Shown: positions 38,601-52,520, counted from the stretch's first letter. The stretch is 64,000 nucleotides of DNA from Pelargonium cotyledonis (GCA_036897625.1 JAYMTA010000007.1:62001-126000); one strand, 5' to 3'. Translations and numbers: made by a program. The notes: a model not told the origin generated them from the letters alone.

Positions 38601-41600
38601 TTAAAGAACTTCTTGTTTATTAGAAACGAGTAATATCTTATCACAAGGACTTTTAAAATTACTAGGATTAGCAAAATAAAAAAAAAAAGCTACTAGATTT
38701 GACTAACACAATACTTGAATCCTGGGTTTATTATTGCAATATTTTTGTTCTGACCTTTTTATTAACCACGGCAGTCTGTAATGCTAGCTTTACTACTTAA
38801 ATAAAGCTTTTAGGTCTTATACGTCTTGTTTTTAGACCTATTTAGATAGGGCCCAATTCTTAAACAATCAAACTATTAAAGGTTCTCTATTCCGTATAAT
38901 AAAAGGCATAATTATCTGACTTTTTAAAAATCTAATAAGAAGTTCAGATAGTTTGACCTGAGTGCTTTCCAACTTTCAAGTCCGTTTATATGCTCTATAT
39001 ACTATTATATTAGTGTTATACAGGGGCTTTCACACTAGAAGTAGTTCTATAGAGGGAATAATCCCATACATGAAAGGTTTAGTTAAAAAAAGTAAGGTTT
39101 CGAGGAAGCTCCCAATATGCGCGTGTCCTTTATTAAATTTAATGTTAGAGTTTTGGTTCTAGAAATGCTCAGCTCAATCTAAATAGAGTTCTTTGTACCT
39201 CGAAAAATTAGTATAACTCCTTTTTATAAGAAGAAATTACTAATTTTTAGTTTCTTACTTATAAGAGAAGCTATAGTATTGCCGGGCTGACAAATTTTTT
39301 CTATAGGGAGTTCTGCAAATTCTAACCTTTGTAAACTCTAGTTTTGCTTTGTCATGTGAATTTGAAGTTAGTTTTTTCGAGGTAAAAAAGTAATGGGAAT
39401 GCCGCAATGTTTATTTATGAAGTTTGAGTCTTAGGTAGTATACCGGTTGGGAATTTCAAAAATGAGGATAGTATATATAGTAAGGCAGGCTCATGTAGTT
39501 TATAGGTATTGGGTTATAAAAGTATGATATTCGAGATTTAATAAGGAACTTCCTCCCGGATAAGGGGGGTTCTTGATATAGAGTCTTTCTTCTTAAGAGT
39601 TCTCACTTACTGTATTTTATAAATAACAAGTTTTCATACATCTAGAGTTCTTCTTTGTATTAATTTAGCCTTATTTCCTTTCAAGATCTAAAATTATGTT
39701 GGTGATGTAGAAAAGTATTCTCAGAATTATGTTTTGTATTGTGTAGGGAGTAAACCCCGCCGAGTACTTATGGATCCTTTTAATATCCAAGCTATAGGGT
39801 CCACCCTTGATTTGCCTAAGGTACGAGAGGCTACCTCATAAAAAGATAAAGATATCCTTTTAGTTATATACTAAATAAAAAGAAGCTTATATCGGCGCTA
39901 TACCACTATCTATATGTCGAACCCATGAATGACCGGGAGACCTTAAAATGCGTTAAAATGGGAATAAAAACATGTAGCAAAAGATCCCATTTCACAAATG
40001 AAAGATAATCTAGGCAGTAATGCGGGTACTCTTGTTACTTTAACTCTGGTCGCCTTTCATCACATGTAGGTATCTCGTTAGAAATTCCTGTAGAACTTAA
40101 TTATCCTAATTAATAAAAATTAATAAAAGTTATTGTTTTTAACTATTACAATCAAATTAAGGATAGTACTAAACTAATGCCTGTCCCAAACTTCAACCTC
40201 CGAAACATGGGCATTGCCTCTGTAAGCCCAATTTATTTAGTAAGGGCTATTTCTTGTAAAGTTTACGAGCCTTTATCTTAATTAGTAGTAACAAGGAGGA
40301 TTCGGAACGGAATCACTGAAGCTGAATCGGAGTTGGTTACTGGTATAATGTTAAATATTTCTGCCTAACACGAGTTACAGTGTACTTTATTCACAAGTAT
40401 AGCATTTTCTCAAGTTTTTTTTCGGGCACTACTAATTCGTGACCAGTCTACTGTTAGCGAGAGTTTGGCTTAGTACTTTTCTTTATTTTGAAATTCATCT
40501 AGGATAAAAGCAAATAAATAGTAAATCTGTGTTTAAGTTGAACCAACAGCGTATCTCTATATTATTCCTTCAAGCTACAAATGGGTGAGATGCTCCTACT
40601 GAAATGAATAATCGTGGATGTTTTGCATATTTAGTTCTAGCTAGGAAACCGTCTATAAATCGTAGTAAATTAAACAGCATTTATATAAAAAGATCAGAAG
40701 AGATATAAGGACTTAAGATTTTGCAGTCTTAGGTTTTATCAGTTATAAAAAAAAAAAAACGTATATAGAATAATATAAAAGGATACATATTCTAGGAATA
40801 AGAATCCAAATCAGCTATACTTAAAAGAGGCACTTTTTAATAGTTGGTTTAACTGTAAAATACGATGGATAGGCTATTCTTGTTCTATTTAGCTAAAATG
40901 GGTAATATTCATAGCTAGAAGTTATTTAAATACAGGTTTTACAAAGCAAGATAAGAGGAAATTTAGACCTTATATAAGGAATCTTTTGTTGTACATTCGG
41001 GGGTTTTCTCCAATCTTATTTAACAAGTAAAGGAATGGAATCACTTATATAGAATATAGAAAGACTCCGTCATTTATAGAATCCAGCCTTACAAATAGCT
41101 ATAGGAACCCTACCTTAGTTTAGACTTAAACAATCTAACACCCTCCTTGAAAGTTAAATCAAGGCTGCCGATATGCAAAGGTTCCAGTCGCCTACTTTTA
41201 ACTTTACATAAATTTTAGTTCCTTGTATATTCCTAGCTCTTTCTCTAGTCCAGATATTTGCAAAGTTGCTCCCATTTTGTAAAACCCTATAAGTTTCAAC
41301 TAGGCTTTTCTTAACCTTGAAACCTAAAATTCCTTACCTACTTAATTCCTGTAAAAGAGCCTATTCACACCCTATTTCTTACTCACCTTTTCTGAAACCT
41401 TCCCCTACTTATAAAATTCTTGTCTAGTTAAGTTAACCTTTAAGATAAGAAAATACCCGCTTTTTAATTCCCTGTGACTTATTAACAGGATCCCAGAAGC
41501 TTTACTTACTTTCCTGTCGCCCCTCTTTATAGAATTTCCAAAAGCAAAGGAAGTGGTTGGCTACCTCATTCTTTCTAGACGGGCAGTGTCTTTGAGTTCG

Positions 41601-43453
41601 TTATTAGTTAATTCTTACTCTTTCGTACAAGAGCTTCATTAGTCATTAGTTAGAAAGCTCTCGGCTATTCAGTTTGTATCTTAGGGTTCCTCTCATTATA
41701 AACCCAATTACAAAACATCTCCTTGGATAAAAGGTATGGCCCCAAATTCTATTGACAAGTAATGATTTTGTATTAGTATAGGAGTCGGAGTTTTAATCTT
41801 TGTATTTATAAGTTTATTGAAAGTTAGACTAGGTTTATAGTATAGTAGATTCCATTCCTCTTGTCTTAGTAGCAAGAATAAGAACCCCTTTTAAGGATAC
41901 TCTTTATGCTTGAAATTCCATTGTACAAAATATTCCTCCTTTTAGGAGCACTGAAATTTCATTTCTAGTTTATATTTATAGGCATTCTCTATAGGACTTG
42001 GTAAATTCTAGGCAGATACACCACTGAAAAGGAATCCCTTTTTCACAAGATGACTAACTCAAGAAAGTTGGCAAATTCATGAGTATCCCTTTTTTACACT
42101 ATTAGTATAAATAGCTAAAAACAAAAACTATACTAGCATCACAAAAAACCTTTATTGGATACCTTCGCTACAAAAAGGAATAAGGGATCTGACGAGGGGT
42201 TAAGAGTAGCTCTTTCAAATACGGAGAAACTCCTTAATTTCTAAATCAAAATATTCAGCACTTTTAGTTGTGGTTATCTTTTACAGATAACTAAACTCTA
42301 AAAATTTTCTTGTTTATATAAACTTTTAAGGGATTTGGTAATTTAGAAGTCTCGTTCACATTTAAGAAAATTAACAGGGTTTCCTTTTTAAGAAACTTTT
42401 TAGTCAATATTGTACTTGTTTTAATAAGAAGTTTGTGTAGCTAATTAGTTCTTTGTATTAAACAGGAGGTATCCCCCTTTGGTTTTTTAGTTGTTAGCAA
42501 AAAAGATAAAGAATAGGTTATCCTTGGCTTTAGTAAATGCTTCCTAGTATAGCTTAACTTGCTAAATCTAGACCTCTTTTGTCCCTTGTAGCAGAGTCTT
42601 GCATTTTTATTAAAATAGTTGTTCTTTTCGAGATATCCAGAGGAATAAAATAATAGAAATCTCATTTTAAGTTTCTCCTCTTTAGCAGAAGTTCCAGTAA
42701 ATGTATAAATAATAAAACCTTAAACTAGACTGGGCTCTGTTCAGTAACTTGCTTATAACGCAGAATCTCATTTAGATTAAAAGGCTGAATCAAGAGTAAT
42801 ATATCCCAATTCAAGAAGTCCTTGCCGTAGACCTAAAGCTCTCTGGGTATTAAAAGGTGTTCTGGAACGAACCCTCATTTCGTTGGATAACTACTAGGAG
42901 AAACAATCCAAAAAGCTTTGTTCCAGATACTTTTATTTAAAACTTCTGAGGTATTTAGATATTTTGTGACTATTTCCGTGCATCTTAACGCAAGCTATTC
43001 CACCTGCGCGTATGGATTTTTTCTACATTTACTAAATTTGCTGAAGTTTATATATCTTCGACGAAATAAAAACTCTCAGTTGCTTGGTAGTTTCAAGTTA
43101 GTATTTTTGGAATTATAACATGAAAGTAATTAAGTAAAGCAACAAAGGGTGTGGTTTTTGATAGAAACCCTTATTCAAATTAAGGCCGGCGCCCCTTTGA
43201 CTATCTTCCATGTGATATACAGTTAAGAAGACCTACTATACCAGAAATTAGAACTTTTCATAAAGTTTATAAGGAAAGAGATGCAACTAAAATATGGGGG
43301 ATTATAGGATATCTGTTGTTGTTCCTTGTGTACTTAACGATTTAGCTTGGGAAAGCTTGGTTTATTAGTAAGCTAAATGTGTTCTATGTAAAAATGTACA
43401 AGAAGAAACTCGCTTCCAAGAAAGACGCGGGTTTCCCTGGATATTTGTTAGGA

Positions 43454-43470
43454 GCCTTCCTTTAGAAGGC
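43454..43470. repeat. 6-bp perfect hairpin
   Basis: GCCTTC (43454-43459) and GAAGGC (43465-43470) pair around CTTTA. GGA before and TCC a few bases after could extend it. It lies about 40 bases from a tRNA-like element at 43508-43575 on the minus strand. Confidence 0.45.
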
Positions 43471-43507
43471 AGAATCCTACTTTGACAACAGCACATCTTA
43501 ATAACTG

Positions 43508-43575
43508 GATGTCCGTAAAAAGAAACTTGAACCATCACCCTTCCTACTGGTAAGGGCATTGCCTTTTTGCAGATA
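43508..43575 (-). pseudogene. tRNA-like relic, possible Val (UAC)
   Basis: On the minus strand CCCTTACCAG resembles the anticodon arm of a tRNA-Val, with TAC after U33. A T-loop motif GGTTCAAGT follows. GCAAAAA near the 5' end could pair with TTTTTAC near the 3' end at 6 of 7 positions, but the spacing leaves no room for a normal D arm or full T stem. CCCTT and AAGGG also form a separate five-pair hairpin. It is either a badly shortened tRNA or a coincidence of motifs. Confidence 0.25.
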
Positions 43576-44981
43576 TAAGAGTAAGATCCGATCCGGTTTC
43601 GTACTTAACACCGAATGAGGGCATATCCCAACTACGAAGCGCATCCGCGGCTTGCCAGAATAAAGAAATATTCATTTTTTGCTAGGAAGTACTCTATAAT
43701 CAAAATCGAGTATAATATGACTTTGTCAACGGGCCGGGTATAGTAACTAAGGATCGTCTATTAAAAAGCTAAGTTCCATACTTCCATACATTGCTGGGGG
43801 TATCCTAGTGGGATTAGAACCGACGACATTTAACTTGGGCAGCCCTCCTGTGTAATAGCTTCTAAAATGAGCAGAATTTTGTACTGGTAAGATATTGGGA
43901 TACTTAATTATTATATAGGGTATAAAAAGGCCCCTTTCCTACGCCTATTAATTAGAGAATAAGAATCCCTTTAGTTATGGAATAATTTAAGTAAGAGTTT
44001 CAAAAGTTACAGCTATCCTTTCAAGCGGATAAATAAGCGATTGTACAAGAAATATATCAAGAGGAGCTACTTGCTTATGTTGATGCTCAAGTAGGGATTT
44101 GCTCTTTATATGCCTTATATCGAAGCTATATTCCATATTCGAGGTTAATCGAATCCCTGGATTTTGTCTTTCCAAACCACCTAGTTTTGTAGTTAATATA
44201 GGGACACCTCTATTCATCACATAGATATAATAAGAAGTTCCTGATAGCTTTCTCCAAAAGGGGTTTTTTAAAGTTTTACTTTTTATATCCAAGGGCCTTG
44301 GCCCTCTCATTGGAGTTATTCCCCGTCTTAATATTGAACCGCTTTTATTATACCACAGCTCGCAAGATCATCATACTAGCTACAAATCCTAGTACCCATA
44401 AGAAAGCTACAAGCTGCAATAAAACAAGGACCTAGAAGGCCGATAGTATAGCTGATATCAAGACTAACCCAGCGAAAAGGATTGTAAGGGATTCCTAAGA
44501 GTATAAAAAAAACATAATAAGTTAAGACTCCATGATTTTACTTATACGCTGAAACGCCTTTCTGGACTAGAGATTATGGGTTCCCACCTGAACTAAGGAA
44601 AACGACCGTAGTAAATAGAAATAAGAAAGTACTTGAAAGAAACCTGTTCTTAATGTGGTCAAGGCTTAAGGTAAGGGTCAATCTCTAAAAATGAGAGATA
44701 AGCTAAAATAACGACTATTCGTAGTATTATATTAGTTAGAAGATATACCTGCTCAAAGTTTCTAGAATATCTTATTGTAACAAATCTAATGAATCCTTTT
44801 CTATACTTTTTTAACTACTATTGCAAGAGTATCCCTCTACCTAGATTCCAATTTAGGATAGGAGTCTGCGCATTTCTTCACATCATAATAAAATTCTTTT
44901 CTTATATTCACTTCTCGATAAAGGGCTCGGCTACGTAGGGAACTTTTCTTTTAACTTTCTGGAAATACTTTAAACTTTTTT
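43576..44981. other. non-coding DNA
   Basis: Apart from the unrecognised frame at 43987-44310, no gene is seen. Minus-strand tRNA-arm motifs near 43800-43860 and 44330-44400 were considered and left out because their stems do not pair. Confidence 0.5.
43987..44310 (-). other. 107-codon open frame, unrecognised
   Basis: Open from an ATG at 44310. The predicted product is basic and has no hydrophobic segment, repeat or family motif that I recognise. No ribosome-binding site or partner gene is evident. The length lies within chance expectation. The near-palindrome CCAAGGGCCTTGG lies inside it near its 5' end. Listed only because it is the second longest frame in the window. Confidence 0.1.
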
Positions 44982-45065
44982 GAGAGGATTCAGACTTGAA
45001 CTCACGGTACAAAGTACGATTTCTTGTTGATCTACTAAAGCCTTAAGACACTCAGCAATCTCTCC
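44982..45065 (-). pseudogene. tRNA-Ser-like relic with variable arm
   Basis: On the minus strand it begins GGAGAGATTGCTGAGTG, close to organellar tRNA-Ser genes. CTTAAGGC in the D arm is as in the remembered mitochondrial Ser(GCU) gene. A long variable arm has a perfect GTAC-TTT-GTAC stem (45007-45017 on the plus strand) and GAGTTCAAGTC marks the T loop. The 84-base length fits a class II tRNA. The anticodon loop (AGATCAA in register) no longer carries a Ser anticodon, and the acceptor and T stems are broken. The arm order and variable stem make the family call fairly safe, but function is unlikely. Confidence 0.5.
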
Positions 45066-47195
45066 AAAATTTTTATAAACTGTCATCGAACAAAAAGTAA
45101 ATACTTTCTAAAAGGAACTTAGCAAATTTAGACTCATTAGAACAATACTAAAGCCTACTCTACGGCCGCTTGTGTGCACTTTAACACCAGTTAGTCTATT
45201 TCGTAAGGTGTTTGTACATCTGAGCCTTTTGCGCTGGATTTACTATATACTATATATATTTCATTACTTACTTTTTAAATGCCTTACTTATAACATTCCT
45301 AGGATTCTCGTTAAGCTGAAAGAGAAATACCTGACAACAGTACTAAAAAGAAGACTCCTGGCTCGTTGTGTTTTATCTTGTAAAAACGGAGACTTAAATG
45401 TAGGAGAAAACCTCTTACCTACACCTTTCTAAGTCTGGTCTTACTCTTAGTAGTACTCCTTAAGCTATACTTCTTAATACCTAGAACTAGACCGATTTTG
45501 TACCTATTTTTAGTTGCTAGATATCTCAGAGTCTTGAAAAGCTTTACGTTTACTTATTCAGAATACCCCGTTTTAGATTTAACCCGGATTAATAAGACAG
45601 TAGCTGCACGAGATTGTCGAAGCAAGAATCCTACAATTAACAGACAACTCCCTTATCTCGGTACCACATTACCTGTCCTTTTGACTATAGGAGGATGTGA
45701 AAACGAATTCCCAGTTTTGGAAATAAGGAAACTCTTCTATAACAAAAAAAGCACCCCATAACATAAAAAGAGCATCCCTTTACTACTTATTCAATGAAAC
45801 ATAAGAAAAATGAATAAGAAACACTAACTAAAGCTGCGTATAGCCTACGAAGCAACTAAAACTAAAGAAACCAAGACAGTTTCTATACAGAATTATTTGA
45901 TACTTTGTTTTTATTAATTATCCTAAATTCCTAAATCTATAAGAAGGATCAACAATAAGGACAGAAGCTCCTTGTTTCTTTATTACCGGATATCAAATGA
46001 GTTGCAGAAACTCTGTTCTCTTAAAAAGAATCCTAGTTTTATAGCACTCTAACCCGAGGTATCTTATTTTTGAATACAAAGTAGAGGTAGCTTTTTGACA
46101 ATGAAGTAAAACGCCATGTGAACTCTTCCGACTAGTCCCACAAATAAGATACAAAAAGTGTTTATGACTCGCGAGCTCTAAAGTAAAGCTGTTGAGAAAA
46201 CTTATATTAGTAAAAACCAGTAGCTGCTAATGCGGATAAAACCCAATCAGACAAGAATTTTTTAAGCGTTCACTAATTAGAGTTTCGGCAACCAAATACT
46301 GAGGAGTCTAAATCAGAACTTGTATCATTTAGTCGAGACTAGAGAAAGTCTAATATAATCTCTATTTCGAACTTTCTTACTCGGCTTTCATTATACGTGT
46401 TGTAAAATTAATGATGTAGTAAGAAAAAAACTTTCGATTAAACGAGTTGCCCAAGCCGCTATCAAACCTTCTTGCTTTAGAAAAGAGGTTTTGGTTATAG
46501 ATTAAATGCAACTATATAAGATATTTTTAAATAATACTAATAAAACCGAGTTTGTTAAGTCTTAACTTAGCACAAGCAATAAGGAATAATAGGGTGTGTT
46601 GGAATTACGTTTTTCAAGTTTGCAGACTCCCGATTTAACTTAGAGCCTATCTTACATTTTTGGTTCGTAAGCAGATAGACAACGACTTTGTTTAAATAGT
46701 AAATTTCATTAGTATAGAGTATAGATACAGAACAACAAATGAAAAATCTCTATCTAAATGATTTCATAACTCTATTCAGTTCTAAGATTATAGAAAGTCT
46801 TTGTTGTTATTCTTAAGTATCTAGATAAGGTTTACTGATAAATCTTTTAAAAACCCTAGTAGTTGAGTATCCCACTTATTTTATCCTAAGTATATAGCTG
46901 TCTAGTTTGGTTGTGAGCCTAAGAAAACCCTAGCATATCCACTTACCTAGCATTAGCCGAGAAAGCTAAATACATAGCCGTAAAAAACGGAGACTCTACT
47001 TACCAACAAAACCCCTACAAATCAGATACTTTGTAAGACCACATAAACAACAGGAATCTCTTACCACTTTATAAAAGCGCTACCTTGGCGTTACCCGAAG
47101 CAGGAAAAATTCTTAATTTTAAGTTCTATTTGGGTTATAGGTACAGAGAAGTAAGCAATACATAAAGATTCCTTTCCTTCTTATTACTTAGATTT

Positions 47196-47233
47196 TTAGT
47201 TGTTATAGACAGTGTTAGTTGTTATAGTCTTAA
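47196..47233 (+). repeat. dispersed repeat C, copy 2, with local duplication
   Basis: TTAGTTGTTATAG occurs at 47196-47208 and again at 47215-47227. The second copy continues to 47233 as an exact 19-nt match to 16705-16723. Confidence 0.5.
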
Positions 47234-50200
47234 GGCATAGTCCTCCCGTTGACTTCTTTGTTATTTTTCTTACCTGCTAGAAAACCTAATCATATAAGTT
47301 TCGTTTATCCTATGAACACCCTGAATCTACTCGCCTAAGATTAATACTGGATTTAGAACTGGGCTGGGTTTCACTCACTATGAAAATAAGTGGATTACAA
47401 ACCCTAAATATTGCCTTGATCAAGAAGGTTTTAGTGCATTTGCGGGCCCTTGATAAAATAAATTTAGTGTATCGGGTTTGTAAATTTCTAGGTTTATTTC
47501 GGGAATTCTTAAACTGAGTTTTTCTCATAGGGAATCAGGATATATTACCCTTTTTATTCCTAAGAGAAGGATAGTAATGAGATTTACAACGGAATCCTTT
47601 CACTAGTATCAACTCTAAAAATAGAAGAAAAAGCCGCTTTATTATAACAGGTATTTTTTCCAAATGCAAGCGAAATTAGTACCCTCTGACTTAGTGAGAA
47701 ATACTAGTAAAAACCCGAGGAAAACCGCTCCTATCAGGGGAGAAAAGGGTAATACTTGATTGAACACCTACAATACAACAATCCTTTGTAGTCAATGCAA
47801 GTAAAGGATCCCTCTTGGTATTCGCAATGCCAATAACTATATAAAACACTCGAACTGAAGATATAAGATTTACCTTTTGTTACATACATAATATTATTAA
47901 ATTTAGTGTATTTATTAGGGTATATTTAGCAATCACAAAAACTAAGCTGCCAGATACAGCCGAATCCCTTATCCATAATCAGATAGACTACTTGAATTAC
48001 TATCACACGACTTGAACCCACTGATCTATCGAGGAATACATATAATAGGGACTCAATTACCGGATCTTATTTCATCTCTAAGAAGGGGCCCAATACAACC
48101 TTTAGTTCTGTCATGTATCTAATATTGTTTATTAACTTGTGTTTTTTAGTTTATGAGTACGACAAAAAAAGGAGCTCTTGTACTATAAAAGTATGGGCCT
48201 TCTTAAACCTTTGGGCAAAATATACCAATTCTTAAATATATAATAAGCAAGCTAACTTCACTTTGATGAAAAAGTCCTTCTATAAGTTTCTCGTACTAGC
48301 TTAAGTGGGCTTGATTCGAAACCACGGCATTCTTTTATTTAAGTTTCAAAACTCTTTGAGGTTTTGAGCTCTAGCTCCTGAATAAAGTACCCCGTTTTCT
48401 TATCTATCCTAAGCGATTAACGCCCGTATTTAGCTTCTTTTTAATGCATGATGGGTAAGTTTCTTAAGGGACAGAAAGAGCAATCCTTTTAGTATCACTG
48501 TCAATAATAGATCTCTCTTATGGGATCTTAAGTATAAGTGGGATCACAAAATACTCCCAGAAAATGAAAGCTGTTAACACTTTAAATAAATAGAACGCCT
48601 TTTATTAGTTATCTGTAATAAATATTATTTAAGAAAACTCTTTGTTTGTTCTTTACTCTACTTAGTACATAGATAGGAATCCTTCTATTTGATACTCTTT
48701 TTTCCCAGTCTGGCATTTTTCTTTGTATTTTGACTTTTATGAGTATGTATAAATTTCTGATAAAGGCTAGGAGCTGGACACTACAAAGGTAATTAACTTT
48801 GAAATTTAGTATATTCTTTTATTTGTAATCACAATAGCTCCTCCCAAGTCCGGGAAGCTCTTAATTATACCATGTCTTTTCTTATTACTTAAAAAACCTT
48901 CCTAAAAAAGTAATACTTAACTTAAATGCTACCACTCTCCGGTGAATGCACAGTTATAGGAAGAGCTTATATCAATCAATAGAATAGGTGTAGGCTAAGT
49001 ATTCGTACAGGTATTAACAGATATTAGGCGAACCCCTCTCAATTATGGTAAGTTTTATTTTATCTCGATTTTTTAATGCTATCTTTTTAAAAGTTGAAAG
49101 TTTAGATCAGGATACTCTTCCAATCTGAAGAGACTCCAGTTTAAGAAAGAAAGGCTAGAATAATTGTTCAAATGTAATTAAAAGGCTTGGCTAGGATACC
49201 CTGCCTGACTAAAAAACATTTTTTCTTATCCTAAAATTCTTGTGTTTCTAGTTTTACGTCCCAACATTTCCCTCTTGGTAGGGCTTCTACATTGTTTTGA
49301 GACACTTTTTTGCTTTTAAACTTTTTAACACGTACCCTTTCCATTGTTTATAGAGGCGTTTAGCAGCTCCCTCATAGAGCCCGAATAAGTCAGTGCGGCA
49401 TGGATAAGAATTACCACATACTAAAAACACAATATTGTATGCAATGAATACCTCGGTTTTTAAAAAGATAAGACTAGACTAAATCTTTTATGCTTAAGCC
49501 CTTCAAATTTCTTGTTCTGTAAAAAGTACATAACATAACTCACCGGCAGAGTCAATTTTAGAATAGTAGTAGGCGCAAGCCCTGGATTAGTGGATATTTA
49601 GTTTTGATAAAAGGATTCTGGAGTAATCTTTCAGAAAAAAAATATCTACAGGATTTTATAAAGTGTTCTATAAAAGACAAAACCCTCTTGTTGGGGTACA
49701 TTCCTCGAGCAGGAGATCTATTATACAAATAAGCTGGCTTTAACAATAAGACTTAATCAATAAGTCTGGTAAAAAGTTCGGAAAGTTGGGGTAGTATCAA
49801 TTAATAATTAAAGCAACACCCGGTATATGAAAAGCATCAGCAGAGGGAGGATAATGTTATAATAGAATGTTGTAGATAGAACCTGAAATACCTTATAAGC
49901 ACCACCAGCAACTGGACTTTAGCCACATTTAGTTTTATAGAAAGCGAAAATCCTATTCTAAGTTGCTCTATCCCTTTTAAGACCTGCAATTTTCTCAAGT
50001 GGGAAGATTCATATCCCGAAATGACAACACATTTTTCTGTAAGGTAAGGTGTCTTTATTATTTCAGGTAGCTTGTAGTAAACTAAGAAATTGGTTTCTGC
50101 AAAAATCTCACTTACTTAACAGGGTGCGCTTTGACGCCATCTCCTTAGAGTAGAATAAAATCTTGTTTATTTCACCTTTTATTTAGTCTTACCTTTTCCG

Positions 50201-52335
50201 TTGAACCAAAGCGATAAGGTTGGTTTTCGCCCCCTTTGTAAAATCGCAGGGATTCCCAGTTTCCTTAAAGTTAGTTAGATAACAAGCTTCTTATAGCACT
50301 TTAAAAACCATCACATTTATTTATATGAAATATATAGAATTTTGGTTTAGAAAAGCCCTATAAACAGAAACTACTTTTTAAATAAATCTCAATTTAGAGC
50401 ACTCTCCGCTTGAACAATTTCAGATCATTCCTTTCATAAACAAAAAAATTTAGGAAAAAATCCCTACTATTTGATTGCTTGCTTTAAAATAGTATAACTA
50501 AGAACTTATCTAAGGTATTGGCTTTATTCTTAAGAGGAGAGGAGTTTACCCTCGGCTACTCTAATATATCTTTATCCGTTCTACCAAAACCAGGTCCTAG
50601 TTGGCTTTTGTTTGTAAGAGTAGGTTAGTGAATAAATGGTTATGCCTGAGAACTTCTTTCGATATAAAAGTATTAGAACTGCTCTTGCTTACTATTAAGG
50701 AATATTTACAGGCTTTTTCAAAACCACTTAGGAGCACAGTTTCCCTAAATTACTAGGGCCTATTTCAACTTAGAGATTTGAATTAATGTTTATTTACCCC
50801 AATCTACAGGGGTTATTCCACAACTGAAATTTTTAGTACTGACGAAACATCTATACGTTTGAAAGTTGTAAGGAATAGCAATAGGCATAACACGTAATAT
50901 TCCTACTTACGACAATTCGTATAATCAGTTTCTTGTATAGCAAGATACTTTTTCCGAGGACAGTAACTAAGTAAAAAGGAGACTCTTATATAGTTTCGTT
51001 GAATAGAGCAAAAAACATAAAATATTGGATTAAAACCAGCAGAGTCTATTTCCTTATCCAGTATCATGATAAAAGGCCTCCTCTTTTTCCTAAAGTTTTA
51101 AAAACTTATAAGTTACGGGTTGAATTTTTACTTGTATATCTGGTACTTGTTAATTATATCATAGTATGCTTGTGATCTCAAAAAGCTTACAAATAGTAAA
51201 TAAAGGCATTCTCATTCCATTTTCTTACAAGCAGGATAGATTAACCAATCTGATAAAAAAACTAGGGTTTACTACGAAATACTAAGTCCATATTAGAGGA
51301 GCTATTACTGTTGAAATCTCAAACTAGCTGGAATGTGATTCCTTAGAAAAAGAGAATGAATTCCTGTTTAGAGTTGAACGGCTCCCCTCCCAGAGTCTTT
51401 TATATTATGTAGCACTGGTCTTTAATTACTAAGTGTTTTTTATTCTTTTAGAGCTGGATACTTTAAATACCAAGTAGATGATCGCATTTTGTTTAAGAAG
51501 TTAATCCTTAAATTCACTGTAAATACTCCTATAACAACCCTGTTTCTAGTTAAAGCTATTTGTTAAATAAAAAATCGAATGCTTATGTATTCTCCTTAAT
51601 TTATAAGATCAATCTCATTCAAGAAATAAATAAAAAGGGTAATGTAATGCAGAATTAAGACAACTAAGATTCAAGACTAAAAAGAATTCAAAAAGGAGAG
51701 ACTTGACACTAAGAAACATAGCGTACCCCGAGTTAGATAAAGGGTTTTTACTGAGCAAGAACTAACTAAGTCAAGAGCATGTATCCTTAAGCCTTTTCTT
51801 TGAGAAGTTAGGTTATTGCTTGTGCATATGTCTTATTAACGGTAACAAGGTACCTTTTTCTAAGTCACAGCTTAACGGATCCAAAACTCCTAAGGGGTAT
51901 TAGAGAGAACTGCCAGAACCTAGCTTTCTTTACATATTTGCTCGTACGTGGGATAAAATTTAACAGAGGAGACAATCTTTATAAGATCCCTTACCTATAT
52001 AGAATACTCTGCAACAAATTCCTGTTTTTAAGAAAAAAACCGGGTTTACCTAAATTCATAAGTAAAAAACATAAGTAAACCGCGAAATAGGAGGAACTAC
52101 AAAGACAATTCCTTTCCTCTTACTTAATAGCTAGACCCTTCTGAGTCTTTGCATTTGTACTTATCCTGAAGGTTAAGTGTTAATGAATTTTCTGGCAAAA
52201 CTCTTTGATTAGACTTAATTTTATATCTCTGTCGGGTTCCTACAATCTTTGAGGCATTTCACAAGTCCTTAGTCAACTAATATTAAGCATTTTCGTGACT
52301 GCTGCTAAAACTGGATCGTAAAACAGAAGGTATAA

Positions 52336-52518
52336 ATGAAACTAGGAACACCCCGGGATAGCCTAATAAAAAGCGGGGCCTCTTCCCACCATCGACTTCT
52401 TATTACTTACTGTATCCCTTTCTCATCCTTCTTACTCAAAACTTGTTTCTTACTCTTCATATCTATACTTCTTTTCTTAGTCTTCTGCATACCTCTCTTT
52501 GGAGCTACGCCCTTTTGA
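52336..52518 (+). other. 60-codon frame with hydrophobic C-terminal half, doubtful
   Basis: ATG at 52336, five bases after AGAAGG (52325-52330), which resembles a bacterial-type ribosome-binding site. Residues about 28-57 are mostly Leu, Ile, Phe and Ser and could span a membrane. But they come from a pyrimidine-rich DNA tract, which encodes hydrophobic residues by composition alone. No family recognised; most likely not a gene. Confidence 0.1.
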
Positions 52519-52520
52519 GT
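52376..52520 (+). repeat. pyrimidine-rich tract
   Basis: About 145 bases dominated by C and T in CTT, TTC and TCC words, with few purines. Such tracts can form unusual DNA structure or bind RNA proteins; here nothing shows a role. Confidence 0.55.

Larger units (their letters stand above)
24751..43453. other. long non-coding stretch
   Basis: Nearly 19 kb with no recognisable gene. Frames stay under 75 codons and carry no family motif. Exceptions to the plain texture are the hairpins at 27325-27347 and 29556-29590, a minus-strand tRNA-like element (33579-33654) and a pyrimidine-rich patch about 35380-35830 holding repeat D copy 2. Poly-A and poly-T runs (for example 29032-29047 and 40748-40760) are common. 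I see nothing else. Confidence 0.55.

Noticed and set aside
44311-44400. Minus-strand CTTGCGAG and AGCGGTTCAA resembling tRNA-Ala
   Set aside because: No stem pairs in any register tried.
48290-48375. Minus-strand GGTTTCGAATC resembling a T arm, with a TTTTGAAA loop upstream
   Set aside because: The T stem pairs at only 2 of 5 and no D arm or acceptor is present.
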